In this document: positions 45,162 through 53,469 of the stretch, piece by piece
Layout of the letters: each line of letters starts with the position of its first letter
Position numbering within the stretch: position 1 is the stretch's first letter
Origin: Streptomyces triculaminicus
GTDB lineage: Bacteria; Actinomycetota; Actinomycetes; Streptomycetales; Streptomycetaceae
NCBI RefSeq assembly: GCF_017349075.1
Contig: NZ_JAFMOF010000002.1
Span: 1,054,001 to 1,118,000, forward strand
Direction of reading: 5' to 3'
DNA: 64,000 nucleotides
Program-made: the position numbers and the translations under genes
Notes under the pieces: model-generated
Seen by the model: the letters and a program-made list of their open reading frames with translations, nothing else
Database searches by the model: none
What the model was told of the DNA's origin: nothing

Positions 45162-45559
45162 AGCGCTGCCACCGCCCGGAGACGGGGAAGCTCGGCGGCC
45201 TGGGGGTACAGCGGCGCGGCCGTCAGGAAGGCGTACGGGGCGACGATCAGTGCGTACGGTTCTCCATTGCGTAACTCGGCCATGGCCTGCTCGTGCGCCC
45301 GGACATTGGATTCCCAGGCTCGCAGGATCTGGGTCGGGTCCGGCCGTGTCGCCGAGTACCCGGCCCGGAGGAACCCGAGGTGGTGCGGGTCCTCGGGGGC
45401 GGGGTCGAGTCGGTTGGCCGCGTACAGGGCGTGCCACCGTAACCAGCGGACCGCTAGGCGCGGCGTCTTCGTCGGCTCCCCCGCCAACGGGAGAGACCGG
45501 GAGCCGTCCTTCGCCAAGCCGTGCAGCTCACACCAGAAGCGATAGCGCGGTCGACTCAC
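45158..45559 (-). CDS. Hypothetical protein (133 aa)
   Basis: A 133-residue protein (MSRPRYRFWCELHGLAKDGS; LAVRWLRWHALYAANRLDPA; ILRAWESNVRAHEQAMAELR), mainly helical and soluble. GTG 45559 overlaps the stop of the preceding gene (GTGA), and its own stop overlaps the next GTG. Part of the operon leading to the peptide and cyclase genes. Not recognised. Confidence 0.62.
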   Translation of the reverse strand: MSRPRYRFWCELHGLAKDGSRSLPLAGEPTKTPRLAVRWLRWHALYAANRLDPAPEDPHHLGFLRAGYSATRPDPTQILRAWESNVRAHEQAMAELRNGEPYALIVAPYAFLTAAPLYPQAAELPRLRAVAAL

Positions 45560-45849
45560 CGTGGCACTCCGGAAGGCGGCTTGCGCTGCTCGACGTCGGC
45601 GTACGGGTTGCCTCGGCAGGGTTCGGTCCGCCAGAAGGTCTCAGCGTGCAGCTTGAAGACTCGGCACTGCGGGCTTCGGCCTGTGTGACTGAGCGACCAG
45701 TGCTGGGCCGGGCCGGCGTCGTTGTCGGTGGCACCCGACTCTGCACCGCAGGCCACGCATTCCATCGAGTAAATGGCGTCGGGTACGCCTTCGCCCGTCA
45801 ACAACCGCAGCGCCCAACCGGCGACGGCGAGGAGAAGCCGAGGAGTCAC
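45556..45849 (-). CDS. DUF7848-like small protein
   Basis: A 97-residue protein. After a hydrophobic start (LLLAVAGWALRLL) comes CVACGAES, then P-A-Q-H-W-S-L-S-H-T and QCRVFKLHAETFWRTEPC, the C..CGA.S...W...H..F order seen in streptomycete DUF7848 proteins; the Cys/His residues may bind zinc. It starts at a GTGA overlap. The family is common in accessory operons of streptomycetes but has no known function; the assignment is from memory. Confidence 0.6.
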   Translation of the reverse strand: MTPRLLLAVAGWALRLLTGEGVPDAIYSMECVACGAESGATDNDAGPAQHWSLSHTGRSPQCRVFKLHAETFWRTEPCRGNPYADVEQRKPPSGVPR

Positions 45850-46091
45850 CGGCAGACGCCCCCGTTCCGGCTGGCTCGGTTCGCCTCTGCTACACGGGCA
45901 CTGAGCTGTACGGACACCGGGGCCGGCTCGATGTCGGACGGAGCCGCTTCCCATTCCTTCCCGCCGCGCAGCGGGCGCAACTGGTAGCGCGGGCCGCACT
46001 TGCCCATGACGACCCCCACCCTCTGGTCGCGCTTGTCGCGTACGACATCGTCCGGTTCGAAGGTGTTCTGCTGTGAGTCCGCGGATCTCAC
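45846..46091 (-). CDS. Hypothetical protein (81 aa), first gene of the operon
   Basis: An 81-residue protein (FEPDDVVRDKRDQRVGVVMG; YQLRPLRGGKEWEAAPSDIE), probably an SH3-like beta barrel followed by a short helix. GTG 46091 follows AAGGGGG; its stop overlaps the next GTG. It is the first gene of the minus-strand operon and divergent from the regulator at 46322. Similar small proteins occur beside regulators in other streptomycetes. Confidence 0.62.
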   Translation of the reverse strand: MRSADSQQNTFEPDDVVRDKRDQRVGVVMGKCGPRYQLRPLRGGKEWEAAPSDIEPAPVSVQLSARVAEANRASRNGGVCR

Positions 46092-46321
46092 CGCAACCCC
46101 CTTGTGTTCGGCGGTTGGTGTGTGCGCTCCAGCGTCGGGGCTCCCGGCTGACATCTCGATGCCGCGGACTTGTCATCTCCGCTGTCTTCGGGTGACCTCG
46201 GGGAGGCCGCATGTCACGGCAGTGCCTTCTTGCCGCCGTCTTCACGGCAGGGGCCCGTTTGCGACTCCCCGGTGGTATCCCGGTCAGTAGGTGTGCTCAC
46301 TCGACGATTGGAGAGCCCGGG

Positions 46322-47674
46322 GTGGACAGCGCTTCCGAAACCCTGTTGAGGCGCTTGGCGCGTGCACGCGGCATTGAGCCGTACGCCGCGTTCCGGCCGG
46401 AGTACGAACGTTCTGCTCGTGAGTTGAGCACTCAGGACAACGACCCCGACATCCGCCAGGCCACGTTGAGTCAGCGGCAGTACGCCCGGTGGCTGGCCGG
46501 GGACGTCAAGGAAGCTCCCTATCCCGTGGCCTGTCGGATCTTGCGCCACATGTTCAACCGCTCGGCCGGCGAACTCCTCGCCCTGGCACCGCCGGTCGAG
46601 CCGACGCCGCAGATCGTCCACATGGCCTCGGAACTCCCGACCATCACGGAAGACGAGCTACTCATGTCAGCACACGACGCCGCCTCTCACGCCGGCGACG
46701 CCGCATCGCAAGCGCTTTCCCCCGCAACCCTTGATCTCCTCCGCAACGAAGTCTTCACCCTCGCGCAGAAGTACCACGTGAAGCGGCCCGACGATGTTTT
46801 CCGAGCCGCGCGTGCCGTTCGCGAGAAGGTCGAGCGGCACATGCCGCTCACGCACCGGCCGGACCAGGAAACCGACCTGTACGTCATCGCGGCGCAGTCA
46901 TGCGCCCTGATGGCCTCCGCCGCGTTCGACCTCGGCTCGCAAGAGGCGGCCCGCACGCTGACGTACGCCACGCTCGGCTATGCACGGCCGATCGATCACC
47001 ATCCCCTCATGGCCTGGAGCAGCGGCAACCTAGGGCTTCTGGCCTACTGGGGGAATCGGCCGGCGGAAGCCGTCGGACACGTCCGGGCTGCCCAGGAGAT
47101 AGCGACGTCAGGGAGCTGCCAGGCCCGGTTGCACAGCATCGCCGCCCGCGCGTACGCCTACCTGGGCGATGCCCAGTCCGTCGAACGCGAGACCCACAGC
47201 GCTGAAGAGGCCGACCGGGACCACCGGGACGAGCTGCATGACGACGTCGGTGGCGAGTTCGCGTTCCCCCTGGAGCGAGCGGCCATGTCGGCCGGGACGT
47301 CCTGGGTTCTCCTGGGCAACGGTCATCATGCGGTGGCCGCCTCCGCGAAGGCGATCACGCTGCTGCAAGGGATGCCCGCGCATCAACGCTCCACGAAGGT
47401 CGGTGCCGAAGCCGCTGCCGACCTAGCGCTCGGTCACCTGCTGAACCAAGACCTTGAGGCGGCCGCCCACGCCCTGGAGGAGGTGTTCCACCTTGCTCCT
47501 GAACAACGCGTCGACGGCCTGATGCTGCGCATGGCCGGGGTTCGGTCTCAGCTGCTGACGGCACCGTTCCGGCGTGCTCGTATCGCTTCCGATCTAGGCG
47601 AGCGCATCGAAGAGTTCAGCCTGAACTCGGCCCGGCTCCTGCTGCCTCCGCCGGCTCCCCGAGCGCTCACCTAG
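46322..47674 (+). CDS. Transcriptional regulator with TPR-like C-terminal domain
   Basis: A 450-residue protein. The first 90 residues look like a helix-turn-helix (LLRRLARARGIEPYAAF, LSQRQYARWLAGDVKEAPYP). The rest is alpha-helical with repeated A..LG.A patterns, resembling the TPR sensor region of streptomycete pathway regulators. GTG 46322 has GGAGAG in front. It is divergent from the peptide/cyclase operon with a 230-base gap, so it is the likely controller of that operon. It converges on the epimerase gene with a 2-base gap. Confidence 0.78.
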   Translation: MDSASETLLRRLARARGIEPYAAFRPEYERSARELSTQDNDPDIRQATLSQRQYARWLAGDVKEAPYPVACRILRHMFNRSAGELLALAPPVEPTPQIVHMASELPTITEDELLMSAHDAASHAGDAASQALSPATLDLLRNEVFTLAQKYHVKRPDDVFRAARAVREKVERHMPLTHRPDQETDLYVIAAQSCALMASAAFDLGSQEAARTLTYATLGYARPIDHHPLMAWSSGNLGLLAYWGNRPAEAVGHVRAAQEIATSGSCQARLHSIAARAYAYLGDAQSVERETHSAEEADRDHRDELHDDVGGEFAFPLERAAMSAGTSWVLLGNGHHAVAASAKAITLLQGMPAHQRSTKVGAEAAADLALGHLLNQDLEAAAHALEEVFHLAPEQRVDGLMLRMAGVRSQLLTAPFRRARIASDLGERIEEFSLNSARLLLPPPAPRALT

Positions 47675-47676
47675 CT

Positions 47677-48693
47677 TCACCCACGGGTGGCTTGCCATTC
47701 CGCCAGAAGCGCCGATTCCTTCGCCGCGTCGAGGCCGATGGCAGCCGCCCGTTCATGCTCCACGGCGTTGTTCCCACCGGACAGCCACGCCCAAGTATCG
47801 GCAACCGTCTCGGTCAGAGACCGGCACACGAGACCCGCGTCCTGGGCCCGCATTCCCGAAACCTGCCACGTCCCGGGATAAGTCCGCCAGAGCGGAATCT
47901 CGGTCCACTGCTTCGCCCCACGCGACAGGAGGAAGTCGGCGTCCACCCACTTCAGTTCCACGTCGGAACGGCCGGTGACTTCGATGCAAGCGGCCAGGAA
48001 GTCCCCCATAGTGGAGTGCCCCATAGGTGCGACAGCATTGAAGACCGAGTTACCGCTGGCCTGACCAGCCTGGTCACAAGCGAATTTCGCAACGTCTCGA
48101 ACGTCCACGGGCTGAATTGGCTGCTCTGGCCGCCCGGGGGCGAGTACCACGCCTCCCTTGGCGATGCGACGCAGCCACCACGGCAGCCGCCCCACATACT
48201 CGTGAGGCCCGAGAATCACACCGGGCCTCAGAATCGTCAGAGCTTCCCTGATGTTGGCCTTCGCGGCCTCTTCGCACTGCGCCTTGTCCTGGCCGTAAGG
48301 CACGTTGACGTCCGTCGGCATCCCTGCCGCCGGCTCGGCCTCCGCCAGGGTGGGCATGTCCTCAAAGAGCGGCAGCAACGGCCATCCCGCGTACACGGAT
48401 ACCGTGGACAGGTAGACGTACCGGCCCGCCACCGGCCCCAGCGCCCGGGTAGCGGCATCAACGGTGTCAGCCGTCATCCCGGACGTGTCGACTACTGCAT
48501 CCCATCGGCCGTGCGCAGCCAGTTTCTTAAGGTCCTCCTCACTCGTCCTGTCCCCCCTCAGCGCAGTGACGCCTTCGGGGTTGACACCAGTGCGCCCTCG
48601 GTTGAAGACGGAGACCCGCCAACCTCGCCGCAGGCCCTCCTCCGCGACACAGCGCCCGAGGAAGTGCGACCCACCCATGATCAGAACGTCCAT
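47677..48693 (-). CDS. NAD-dependent epimerase/dehydratase family protein
   Basis: A 338-residue extended SDR. Start MDVLIMGGSHFLGRCVAEEG, substrate region YVYLSTVSVYAGWP and VPYGQDKAQCEEA (atypical YxxxK), ILRPGVILGPHEYVGRLPWW and a C-terminal helical part. It belongs to the same broad group as reductases acting on nucleotide sugars or small metabolites. It faces the regulator tail to tail, so it is likely a separate unit. Confidence 0.85.
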   Translation of the reverse strand: MDVLIMGGSHFLGRCVAEEGLRRGWRVSVFNRGRTGVNPEGVTALRGDRTSEEDLKKLAAHGRWDAVVDTSGMTADTVDAATRALGPVAGRYVYLSTVSVYAGWPLLPLFEDMPTLAEAEPAAGMPTDVNVPYGQDKAQCEEAAKANIREALTILRPGVILGPHEYVGRLPWWLRRIAKGGVVLAPGRPEQPIQPVDVRDVAKFACDQAGQASGNSVFNAVAPMGHSTMGDFLAACIEVTGRSDVELKWVDADFLLSRGAKQWTEIPLWRTYPGTWQVSGMRAQDAGLVCRSLTETVADTWAWLSGGNNAVEHERAAAIGLDAAKESALLAEWQATRG

Positions 48694-48806
48694 GCCGAAG
48701 ATCCTGCCCGCTCGGGGGAGCTCTGCACCACCGCCTGGGGCGCGTCAACTCCAGGGCGCCCCCTAATGCTGCCGATGTGCGGGCGGCAGCGCAGTAGGAC
48801 CACTGG

Positions 48807-49217
48807 TCACCCTCTCGCCCTTCGGGTATCACGCCGCTTGGGCCGGCTCCTCAATGGTGGGAGGGCCGTCGGGTCGTTGGTCACCCATTCCGCGGTCTTC
48901 TCGTACCGCCCCTCCTCTCCTCTGGCATACATCACCAACGCGAGGGGCTTACCTGTCCCCTTGGCGCAGCAGACCAGCCGGAACGCGGCAGGTCTCTCGA
49001 ATGGGCTGTTTGGCCACCTGTACATTCGCTTGACGAATCGTGAGTAACGCAGAATGACTTGGCCGACCTCCTCCAGCGTGTGCGCCGCAGTGAGCAAGGC
49101 GACTGGCTCGTTGCCCGGGAGCGGTGGCTGGGCCCGCGCTGTCTGCCATTGACCACCGGGGTGGTCTATTTTTTGCAGTTCCAGATGGACGTTTGTGTCC
49201 CTTATCCGTGCGCTCAC
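48807..49217 (-). CDS. Hypothetical protein (136 aa)
   Basis: Read from GTG 49217 (MSARIRDTNVHLELQKIDHP); an in-frame start at 49274 would add 19 residues. Contains HTLEEVGQVILRYSRFVKRM, AFRLVCCAKGTGKPLALVMY and a basic C-terminus. Composition is unlike the chromosomal genes. Not recognised. Confidence 0.55.
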   Translation of the reverse strand: MSARIRDTNVHLELQKIDHPGGQWQTARAQPPLPGNEPVALLTAAHTLEEVGQVILRYSRFVKRMYRWPNSPFERPAAFRLVCCAKGTGKPLALVMYARGEEGRYEKTAEWVTNDPTALPPLRSRPKRRDTRRARG

Positions 49218-49454
49218 GCCTCCAACATTACTCGCTCTGCTCGGACTGGAAACTCGGGGAAGACCGTCCGTCAAATCTACTGGACAGTCATCTGCCGCTC
49301 TGGGGGCGGCCGCAATGCATTCTCGGAGGATGCACTTCGCAGGTGTAGCGATATTCTAGTCTCTCTTAACCTGTAACTTCGCAGGTCAGGGCGGTGCTGT
49401 TGATAACTAACAGGCCCTAGGGTTGACGCACGGTTGAGAGTGAGCGCCACAAGA

Positions 49455-49489
49455 TCACGTTTCACGCGTGAAATTTTCCGCGTGATCCC
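49455..49489. promoter_or_regulatory. Nested palindromic operator-like site
   Basis: A perfect 14-base palindrome TTTCACGCGTGAAA (49462-49475) lies inside inverted arms GATCACG (49455-49461) and CGTGATC (49483-49489). Such layered symmetry suggests binding of a dimeric or tetrameric repressor, or a replication or att-related site. Confidence 0.55.
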
Positions 49490-49550
49490 GGGGTTACCGG
49501 TCAACTACGGCGGCGCGCTGCCTAACTGTTTTTTCGGCGAACGAGACAAG

Positions 49551-49574
49551 GCCCCCGCCGGTTCGGGCGGGGGC
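49551..49574 (-). terminator. Intrinsic terminator
   Basis: GCCCCCGCC and GGCGGGGGC pair (9 bp, loop GGTTCG), followed on the minus strand by CCTTGTCTC. It lies 57 bases past the stop of the LysM gene. Confidence 0.75.
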
Positions 49575-49630
49575 TAACTGACATACCTTGATTAAGTCAG
49601 TTGAGTCAGTAGTGGCTTTCCCACGGGCGG

Positions 49631-50404
49631 TCAGTACCCACCGGCCTGGTAGGCGATCTTCTCGAAGTTGCCGTAGGTCGCGTTCGCGTACCGGACGCCG
49701 GCGCAGATGCTCGCTACGGGGTCGTACGGGTCATTGGGGAGAGTCTTGATGCGGTAGGCGCGGAAGGTCGGGTCGATCACCTGAAGGAGGCCCTTCGACG
49801 GGGTGCCGGCCGCCGCGTTGCTGTCGGTTAGGTTGATGGCCTTCGGGTTGCCGCCAGACTCGATCATGACCCGCGCCTTGATCGCTGCGGCCGAGGGGAC
49901 CAGATCGCCGTTCTTGCGCAGTTCCTCGCGCGCCTGCTCGATCCAGCCGTCCAGGGTGCCGATGACGGGAGCGCGAGCCCGATCCTTCTTCGATGCCGGC
50001 GGGGGCGTCGGTGCCTTCGCCTTCTCGGTCAGGGGCGGCGTCGACCTGGGGGCGGTGCTGTCCACGGTGAGGGATTGACCGGGGAAGATCAGGTCCGGGT
50101 CGGTGACCTTGTCGGCGTTGGCTCCGTAGAGGCGCTGCCAGTCCTCGCCGGAGCCGAGCTGCTGGGCGGCGATGTCCCAGAGAGTGTCGCCCTCGCGCAC
50201 GGTGTGCGAGGTCTTCTTACTGATCTTGTTCTGGCCGGGGGCGTCGGCCGTATTCGACGGTGCCGGGGTGGTCGGCGTGGCCTTGTCGGGGTCGCCGGAG
50301 TACGTGGTGGCGGCAGCCTGGGGTACGGCGTGTGCGGTGCTGGCGAGTACACCGGGTATGGCGAGCCCGGTCACCAGGGCGACCGTCCGTTTGCGGTGGA
50401 TCAA
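49631..50404 (-). CDS. Exported LysM / lytic transglycosylase-like protein
   Basis: A 257-residue protein with a signal peptide (MIHRKRTVALVTGLAIPGVL, then ASTAHA), a LysM domain (residues about 66-112: HTVREGDTLWDIAAQQLGSG, GQSLTV) and a C-terminal transglycosylase-like domain with ARVMIESGGNPKAI (catalytic-type Glu) and SKGLLQVIDPTFRAY. It should bind and cleave peptidoglycan. TTG 50404 has AAGGA before it. In the phage module it may act as an endolysin-like enzyme, though the signal peptide is more typical of host or plasmid transfer enzymes. Confidence 0.82.
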   Translation of the reverse strand: MIHRKRTVALVTGLAIPGVLASTAHAVPQAAATTYSGDPDKATPTTPAPSNTADAPGQNKISKKTSHTVREGDTLWDIAAQQLGSGEDWQRLYGANADKVTDPDLIFPGQSLTVDSTAPRSTPPLTEKAKAPTPPPASKKDRARAPVIGTLDGWIEQAREELRKNGDLVPSAAAIKARVMIESGGNPKAINLTDSNAAAGTPSKGLLQVIDPTFRAYRIKTLPNDPYDPVASICAGVRYANATYGNFEKIAYQAGGY

Positions 50405-50451
50405 CTGCTGTCCTTCATTGCGTACCGTCCGGCCGGGGCGGCCGGCGGTGT

Positions 50452-51087
50452 CTAGGCGGCCTCGGCGAGGTAGCGCGCGAGGTCGAGTACGGCGGCGTGC
50501 GTGAACGGTGTGTCGCCCTGGCGGAGGAGTTCACGGGCCCGCAGATAGGCCCGCTCGGCGTTGACGGTGGCCAGCTTGGGGAGCATGGCGTCCGCGAAGG
50601 TCCCCATGGCAGGTTCCGGCTGGTCCTGGTCGCGGCTTTCCTGCGCCGGGAGGGACGGTTCCGCTGTCTCCTCGACGGTGTCGTTGATGGGCGTTCCGGC
50701 CGTCTCGGACTTGACCCGCGCGGGTTCAGCTCCGAAGGGGAGTACCGGCTGGAGCAGGGGGAGCGAGAGGGTGTCGGACGGGCTGACCACCGCCGGTTCG
50801 ACGGCCGGCTCGCCGGGGCTGGTGTCGCGTTCGAGGGCCAGCCCTTCGCGGTTCAGCGCCTCGGTGATCGTGTCCTTGCGGTCCTGCTGCTGTTCTTCCG
50901 GCCGGGCTGCGCGCTCGGCGAGGTCGTCGAGCACCTGGGTCAGGAGCCGGGTTTCCCCCGCGTCCAGGTACACCATGCGCGGGGTCTGTTCCTGCTCGTG
51001 AACGGCGAAGGCGATGTCGCCGTCCGTGTCCAGGGAGACGGCCATGTAGTCGCCGGGGGTGGAGTTGCAGTTGAAGCGGTAGATCAT
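50452..51087 (-). CDS. Hypothetical protein (211 aa)
   Basis: A 211-residue protein. An N-terminal beta-rich part (MIYRFNCNSTPGDYMAVSLD, HEQEQTPRMVYLDAGETRLL) is followed by a long Glu/Pro-rich region and a C-terminal helix (ERAYLRARELLRQGDTPFTH). It lies between the LysM gene and the sigma factor gene on the same strand. Not recognised. Confidence 0.6.
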   Translation of the reverse strand: MIYRFNCNSTPGDYMAVSLDTDGDIAFAVHEQEQTPRMVYLDAGETRLLTQVLDDLAERAARPEEQQQDRKDTITEALNREGLALERDTSPGEPAVEPAVVSPSDTLSLPLLQPVLPFGAEPARVKSETAGTPINDTVEETAEPSLPAQESRDQDQPEPAMGTFADAMLPKLATVNAERAYLRARELLRQGDTPFTHAAVLDLARYLAEAA

Positions 51088-51126
51088 TTCTCTGCTCTGT
51101 GGTTGTCGAAGCCGGCGGAGGTCGGT

Positions 51127-51252
51127 CTACTGCTCGACTTCGGAGGTCGAGTCGCACCAGACCCAGGAGTCGTCCCATGTGGTCCAGTCCTGGCCGCCCA
51201 GGACGGACGCGCCGGCCAGGGCGGCGTCCTCGGGGGTGGCGTAGTAGCTCAC
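51127..51252 (-). CDS. Small acidic protein (41 aa)
   Basis: Read from GTG 51252: VSYYATPEDAALAGASVLGG, then QDWTTWDDSWVWCDSTSEVE. It sits between two minus-strand genes with a plausible AGGTGAGC-type site and is Trp/Asp-rich. Short, so uncertain. Confidence 0.45.
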   Translation of the reverse strand: MSYYATPEDAALAGASVLGGQDWTTWDDSWVWCDSTSEVEQ

Positions 51253-51272
51253 CTGGTGATCGCTTTCGTTGG

Positions 51273-52286
51273 TCAGATGTGGCCTACTTCCCGGGCCTTG
51301 CGCAGCTTGGTGCGGGCCCGCTTGAGGGTCACGTTCACGGTGTTGTGGGTCTTGCCGAGCATCTGGGCGGTGGTGTGCAGGTCGGGGGCGCCCTTGGCGG
51401 TGGCCTCGTTGTAGACGTAGGCGGTGCCGTAGGCGACGGAGACGACTTCCCGTTCGGCCGGGGACAGCAATTCGGCGACGCGGCCGGCGATGACGTGGCC
51501 GACGGCTATGGAGCGCTCGCGCATCTCCCGGTCGGCGGCGTGGTCCGCCAGGGCCCCGACCTCGCGCCAGGTGGCCCCTCTGCCCTGGGCCGGCGACTGG
51601 CCGGCGTGGATGCGTTCGCGCCGCTTCGCGCCGACCTGCACTCCCTTGCCGGTGGTGGCCACGCCCTTGCAGCGGACCGCGTCGCGTGAGAGGTCGAGCG
51701 GGTGGCACATGTGGTCGGGGAGCTGGCCCTGGTCTTCGGCCCAGCGGTCGCCGCTGGTGTACGCGGAGGAGGACGCGGGCAGGGCTGCCACCCCGGCCGC
51801 GGTCGCGGAACTTCCTTCGATGGGTTCGGGGCCTTCGAAGGCGCTGCGGACCAGCGCGGCGAGCTGCGGTGACAGTCGGCGCTCGGGGTCTTCCAGCATG
51901 GTGACGATGCGTACGGCTTCGTCGAAGTTGCCGCCGCTCTGCCGCAGGGCGGCGGCGAAGGTGGCCCGCGCGAGGTCGCCGATTCCGGGGACCGTCCAGC
52001 GCAGGGCGGCGCGGTGGACGTCGTACTTCGCCCGCTGGAACGCGTAGGTGGTGAAGGCGGCGGCGTTGTCGGCGTCGACGTCCCAGTCCTGGAGGGCACG
52101 CCAGAAGGCCATCCGGGCCTCTTGCATGAGGTCGTCGCGCATCTGGGTGCCGCCGGCGGTACGGGTTGCCCGGTCGGCGGCGATCTTCACGGCGGCGCCC
52201 TCGAGGGCGGCCAGGATGTGGTCGGCAGCGGCGGCGTCGCCGTTCTGGGCGGCGGTGATCTGCTCGGCCGTGATGGTGGTGCGCAA
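51273..52286 (-). CDS. Phage-type RNA polymerase sigma factor
   Basis: A 337-residue sigma-70 family protein. Region 2 is near the N-terminus (ADHILAALEGAAVKIAADRA, MRDDLMQEARMAFWRALQDW, FTTYAFQRAKYDVHRAALRW). Region 4 is at the C-terminus (LLSPAEREVVSVAYGTAYVY, TAQMLGKTHNTVNVTLKRAR). The long middle part is unlike sigma-70 region 3. TTG 52286 follows AAGGAG. The gene is preceded by one copy of the 24-bp repeated element, so it may be an early gene that redirects polymerase to later phage promoters. Confidence 0.8.
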   Translation of the reverse strand: MRTTITAEQITAAQNGDAAAADHILAALEGAAVKIAADRATRTAGGTQMRDDLMQEARMAFWRALQDWDVDADNAAAFTTYAFQRAKYDVHRAALRWTVPGIGDLARATFAAALRQSGGNFDEAVRIVTMLEDPERRLSPQLAALVRSAFEGPEPIEGSSATAAGVAALPASSSAYTSGDRWAEDQGQLPDHMCHPLDLSRDAVRCKGVATTGKGVQVGAKRRERIHAGQSPAQGRGATWREVGALADHAADREMRERSIAVGHVIAGRVAELLSPAEREVVSVAYGTAYVYNEATAKGAPDLHTTAQMLGKTHNTVNVTLKRARTKLRKAREVGHI

Positions 52287-52315
52287 GGGTGGTGCTCCTT
52301 GTTCGGTTCTCCGCC

Positions 52316-52339
52316 GGGCTTGAGTTCGGGTTGGGTACA
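52316..52339 (-). repeat. Conserved 24-bp element, copy A (before the sigma gene)
   Basis: On the minus strand: TGTACCCAACCCGAAC followed by TCAAGCCC. It matches copies B (60130) and C (61082) at nearly every position. It is flanked here by an 11-bp imperfect inverted repeat (52309-52319 and 52354-52364). Candidate early promoter or repressor site. Confidence 0.75.
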
Positions 52340-52485
52340 AACCCGGAGAAAGCGCCCAGCGGAGGGCCGAAAAAGGGCATGGCGAAGCCCCCGGACGGCG
52401 GGTAGGCCGGGCGGGGGCGTGACTGGTTACAAAGGGGCCCCTGTGCCGTGATCAGCGCAGGGGTATGCGAACGGTGCCCTGCGGG

Positions 52486-52788
52486 TTAGGCGCAGGGCCC
52501 TTCGAGGGTGAGCAGCCGGGCGAAGACGCCGTCGGCGCGGCAGCGCTGTGCGGCCGCGATGTGGGCTGCGCGGGAGACGGCGCGATGCGCCCACACCTGG
52601 TGAAGGTGGAGGGTGTGGAACGCGAGGATCTGCCGGGTGATCACGCTCGCGCACAGGCCGGTCAGCCAGTGCAGCGCCACGCATCGCAGGCGCGTGATCA
52701 GGGTGCGGATGAACAGCTCGGGGGGCACCGACCGGCCGGCAGAACAGCTCTGGCAGGATGACACGGGGCGAATAGTTGAAAACCGCAC
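52486..52788 (-). CDS. Hypothetical protein (100 aa)
   Basis: A 100-residue protein from GTG 52788 (MRFSTIRPVSSCQSCSAGRS; FIRTLITRLRCVALHWLTGL) with an AGGGAAGGG site. Rich in Cys, His and Arg; two CxxC-like pairs near the N-terminus. An inverted repeat lies about 30 bases upstream. Moderately likely to be real. Confidence 0.45.
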   Translation of the reverse strand: MRFSTIRPVSSCQSCSAGRSVPPELFIRTLITRLRCVALHWLTGLCASVITRQILAFHTLHLHQVWAHRAVSRAAHIAAAQRCRADGVFARLLTLEGPCA

Positions 52789-52818
52789 GACCCTTCCCTT
52801 TCCTGCTAGTTACTCACT

Positions 52819-52835
52819 GGTGCGCAATTCGCACC
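52819..52835. promoter_or_regulatory. Inverted repeat upstream of the 100-aa gene
   Basis: GGTGCG-CAATT-CGCACC lies 31 bases before the GTG at 52788 in a short AT-richer gap, where an operator would be expected. Confidence 0.4.
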
Positions 52836-53030
52836 GCAGTACTTAAACACGCGATAAGCGCTGATTAGCCGTGCCGTGACCCAAATCCGCCACCGGAACG
52901 AGACCGAGGCGACTTCCCCCTCCACTAGGCGGATGAAGGCGTGATCGTCGTGACGTCTGCGTGACCTTGGCCCGATGCTCCGGGCCTAATCATGGGTGGA
53001 GCACCCTGAATCCGTCCCTCCGGAGGCAGG

Positions 53031-53456
53031 TCAGCCCAGCACCTGGGCCCGCAGGTCGGCCGTCCGGGAGAGGTAGGCAGCGGCTCTCTCTAGCACCGCC
53101 GGGTCGTCGGCAAGCAGTCCCAGCGCGGCGTTGCACGTGGAGTGCAGGAGGCCGCGGGGCAGCCCGGAGACGTGATCGTGATCGACGACGAGACAGCGTC
53201 CGGAAGCCGGCCCCTCGCCGCAGACCGGGCAGCGCCAACCCTGGGCCGCCCCCATTGACCGGTAGTCGTCGCTCGTGATCCCGTAAACCCGCCGCAGTCG
53301 GCGATCCCGCTCGCGGGCAGGGTCACGGACCTGCTTCCTGCGGGCGGCGGTACACACCTGGCAGCGGGAGGCGCGGCCGTCACCACTCGAGCGGTGCCGA
53401 GGGAACCTGGCGAGCGGCAGGAGATCTCCGCAGTCGCAGCAGGGCTTGACGCTCAC
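53031..53456 (-). CDS. Recombination endonuclease VII-like (HNH/treble-clef) protein
   Basis: A 141-residue protein. Two CxxC pairs (CCDCGDLL, CQVCTAA) precede a T4 endonuclease VII-like core: YGITSDDYRSMGAAQGWRCP, VCGEG, LVVDHDHVSGLPRGLLHSTC, then NAALGLLADDP. The D-H-D-H segment and Cys pairs form the metal site of this family, which resolves branched DNA. It starts 13 bases after the DNA polymerase stop, with GGAGG in between. Confidence 0.88.
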   Translation of the reverse strand: MSVKPCCDCGDLLPLARFPRHRSSGDGRASRCQVCTAARRKQVRDPARERDRRLRRVYGITSDDYRSMGAAQGWRCPVCGEGPASGRCLVVDHDHVSGLPRGLLHSTCNAALGLLADDPAVLERAAAYLSRTADLRAQVLG

Positions 53457-53469
53457 CCGTCTCGCCTCC

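Larger units (their letters stand above)
49218..49630. other. AT-richer intergenic region at the left side of the phage module
   Basis: 413 bases without a gene. It contains a nested palindrome at 49455-49489, a terminator hairpin at 49551-49574 and TTGACG (49422-49427) that may be a -35 box. GC is clearly below the window average. It separates the accessory genes from the phage-like module. Confidence 0.6.
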
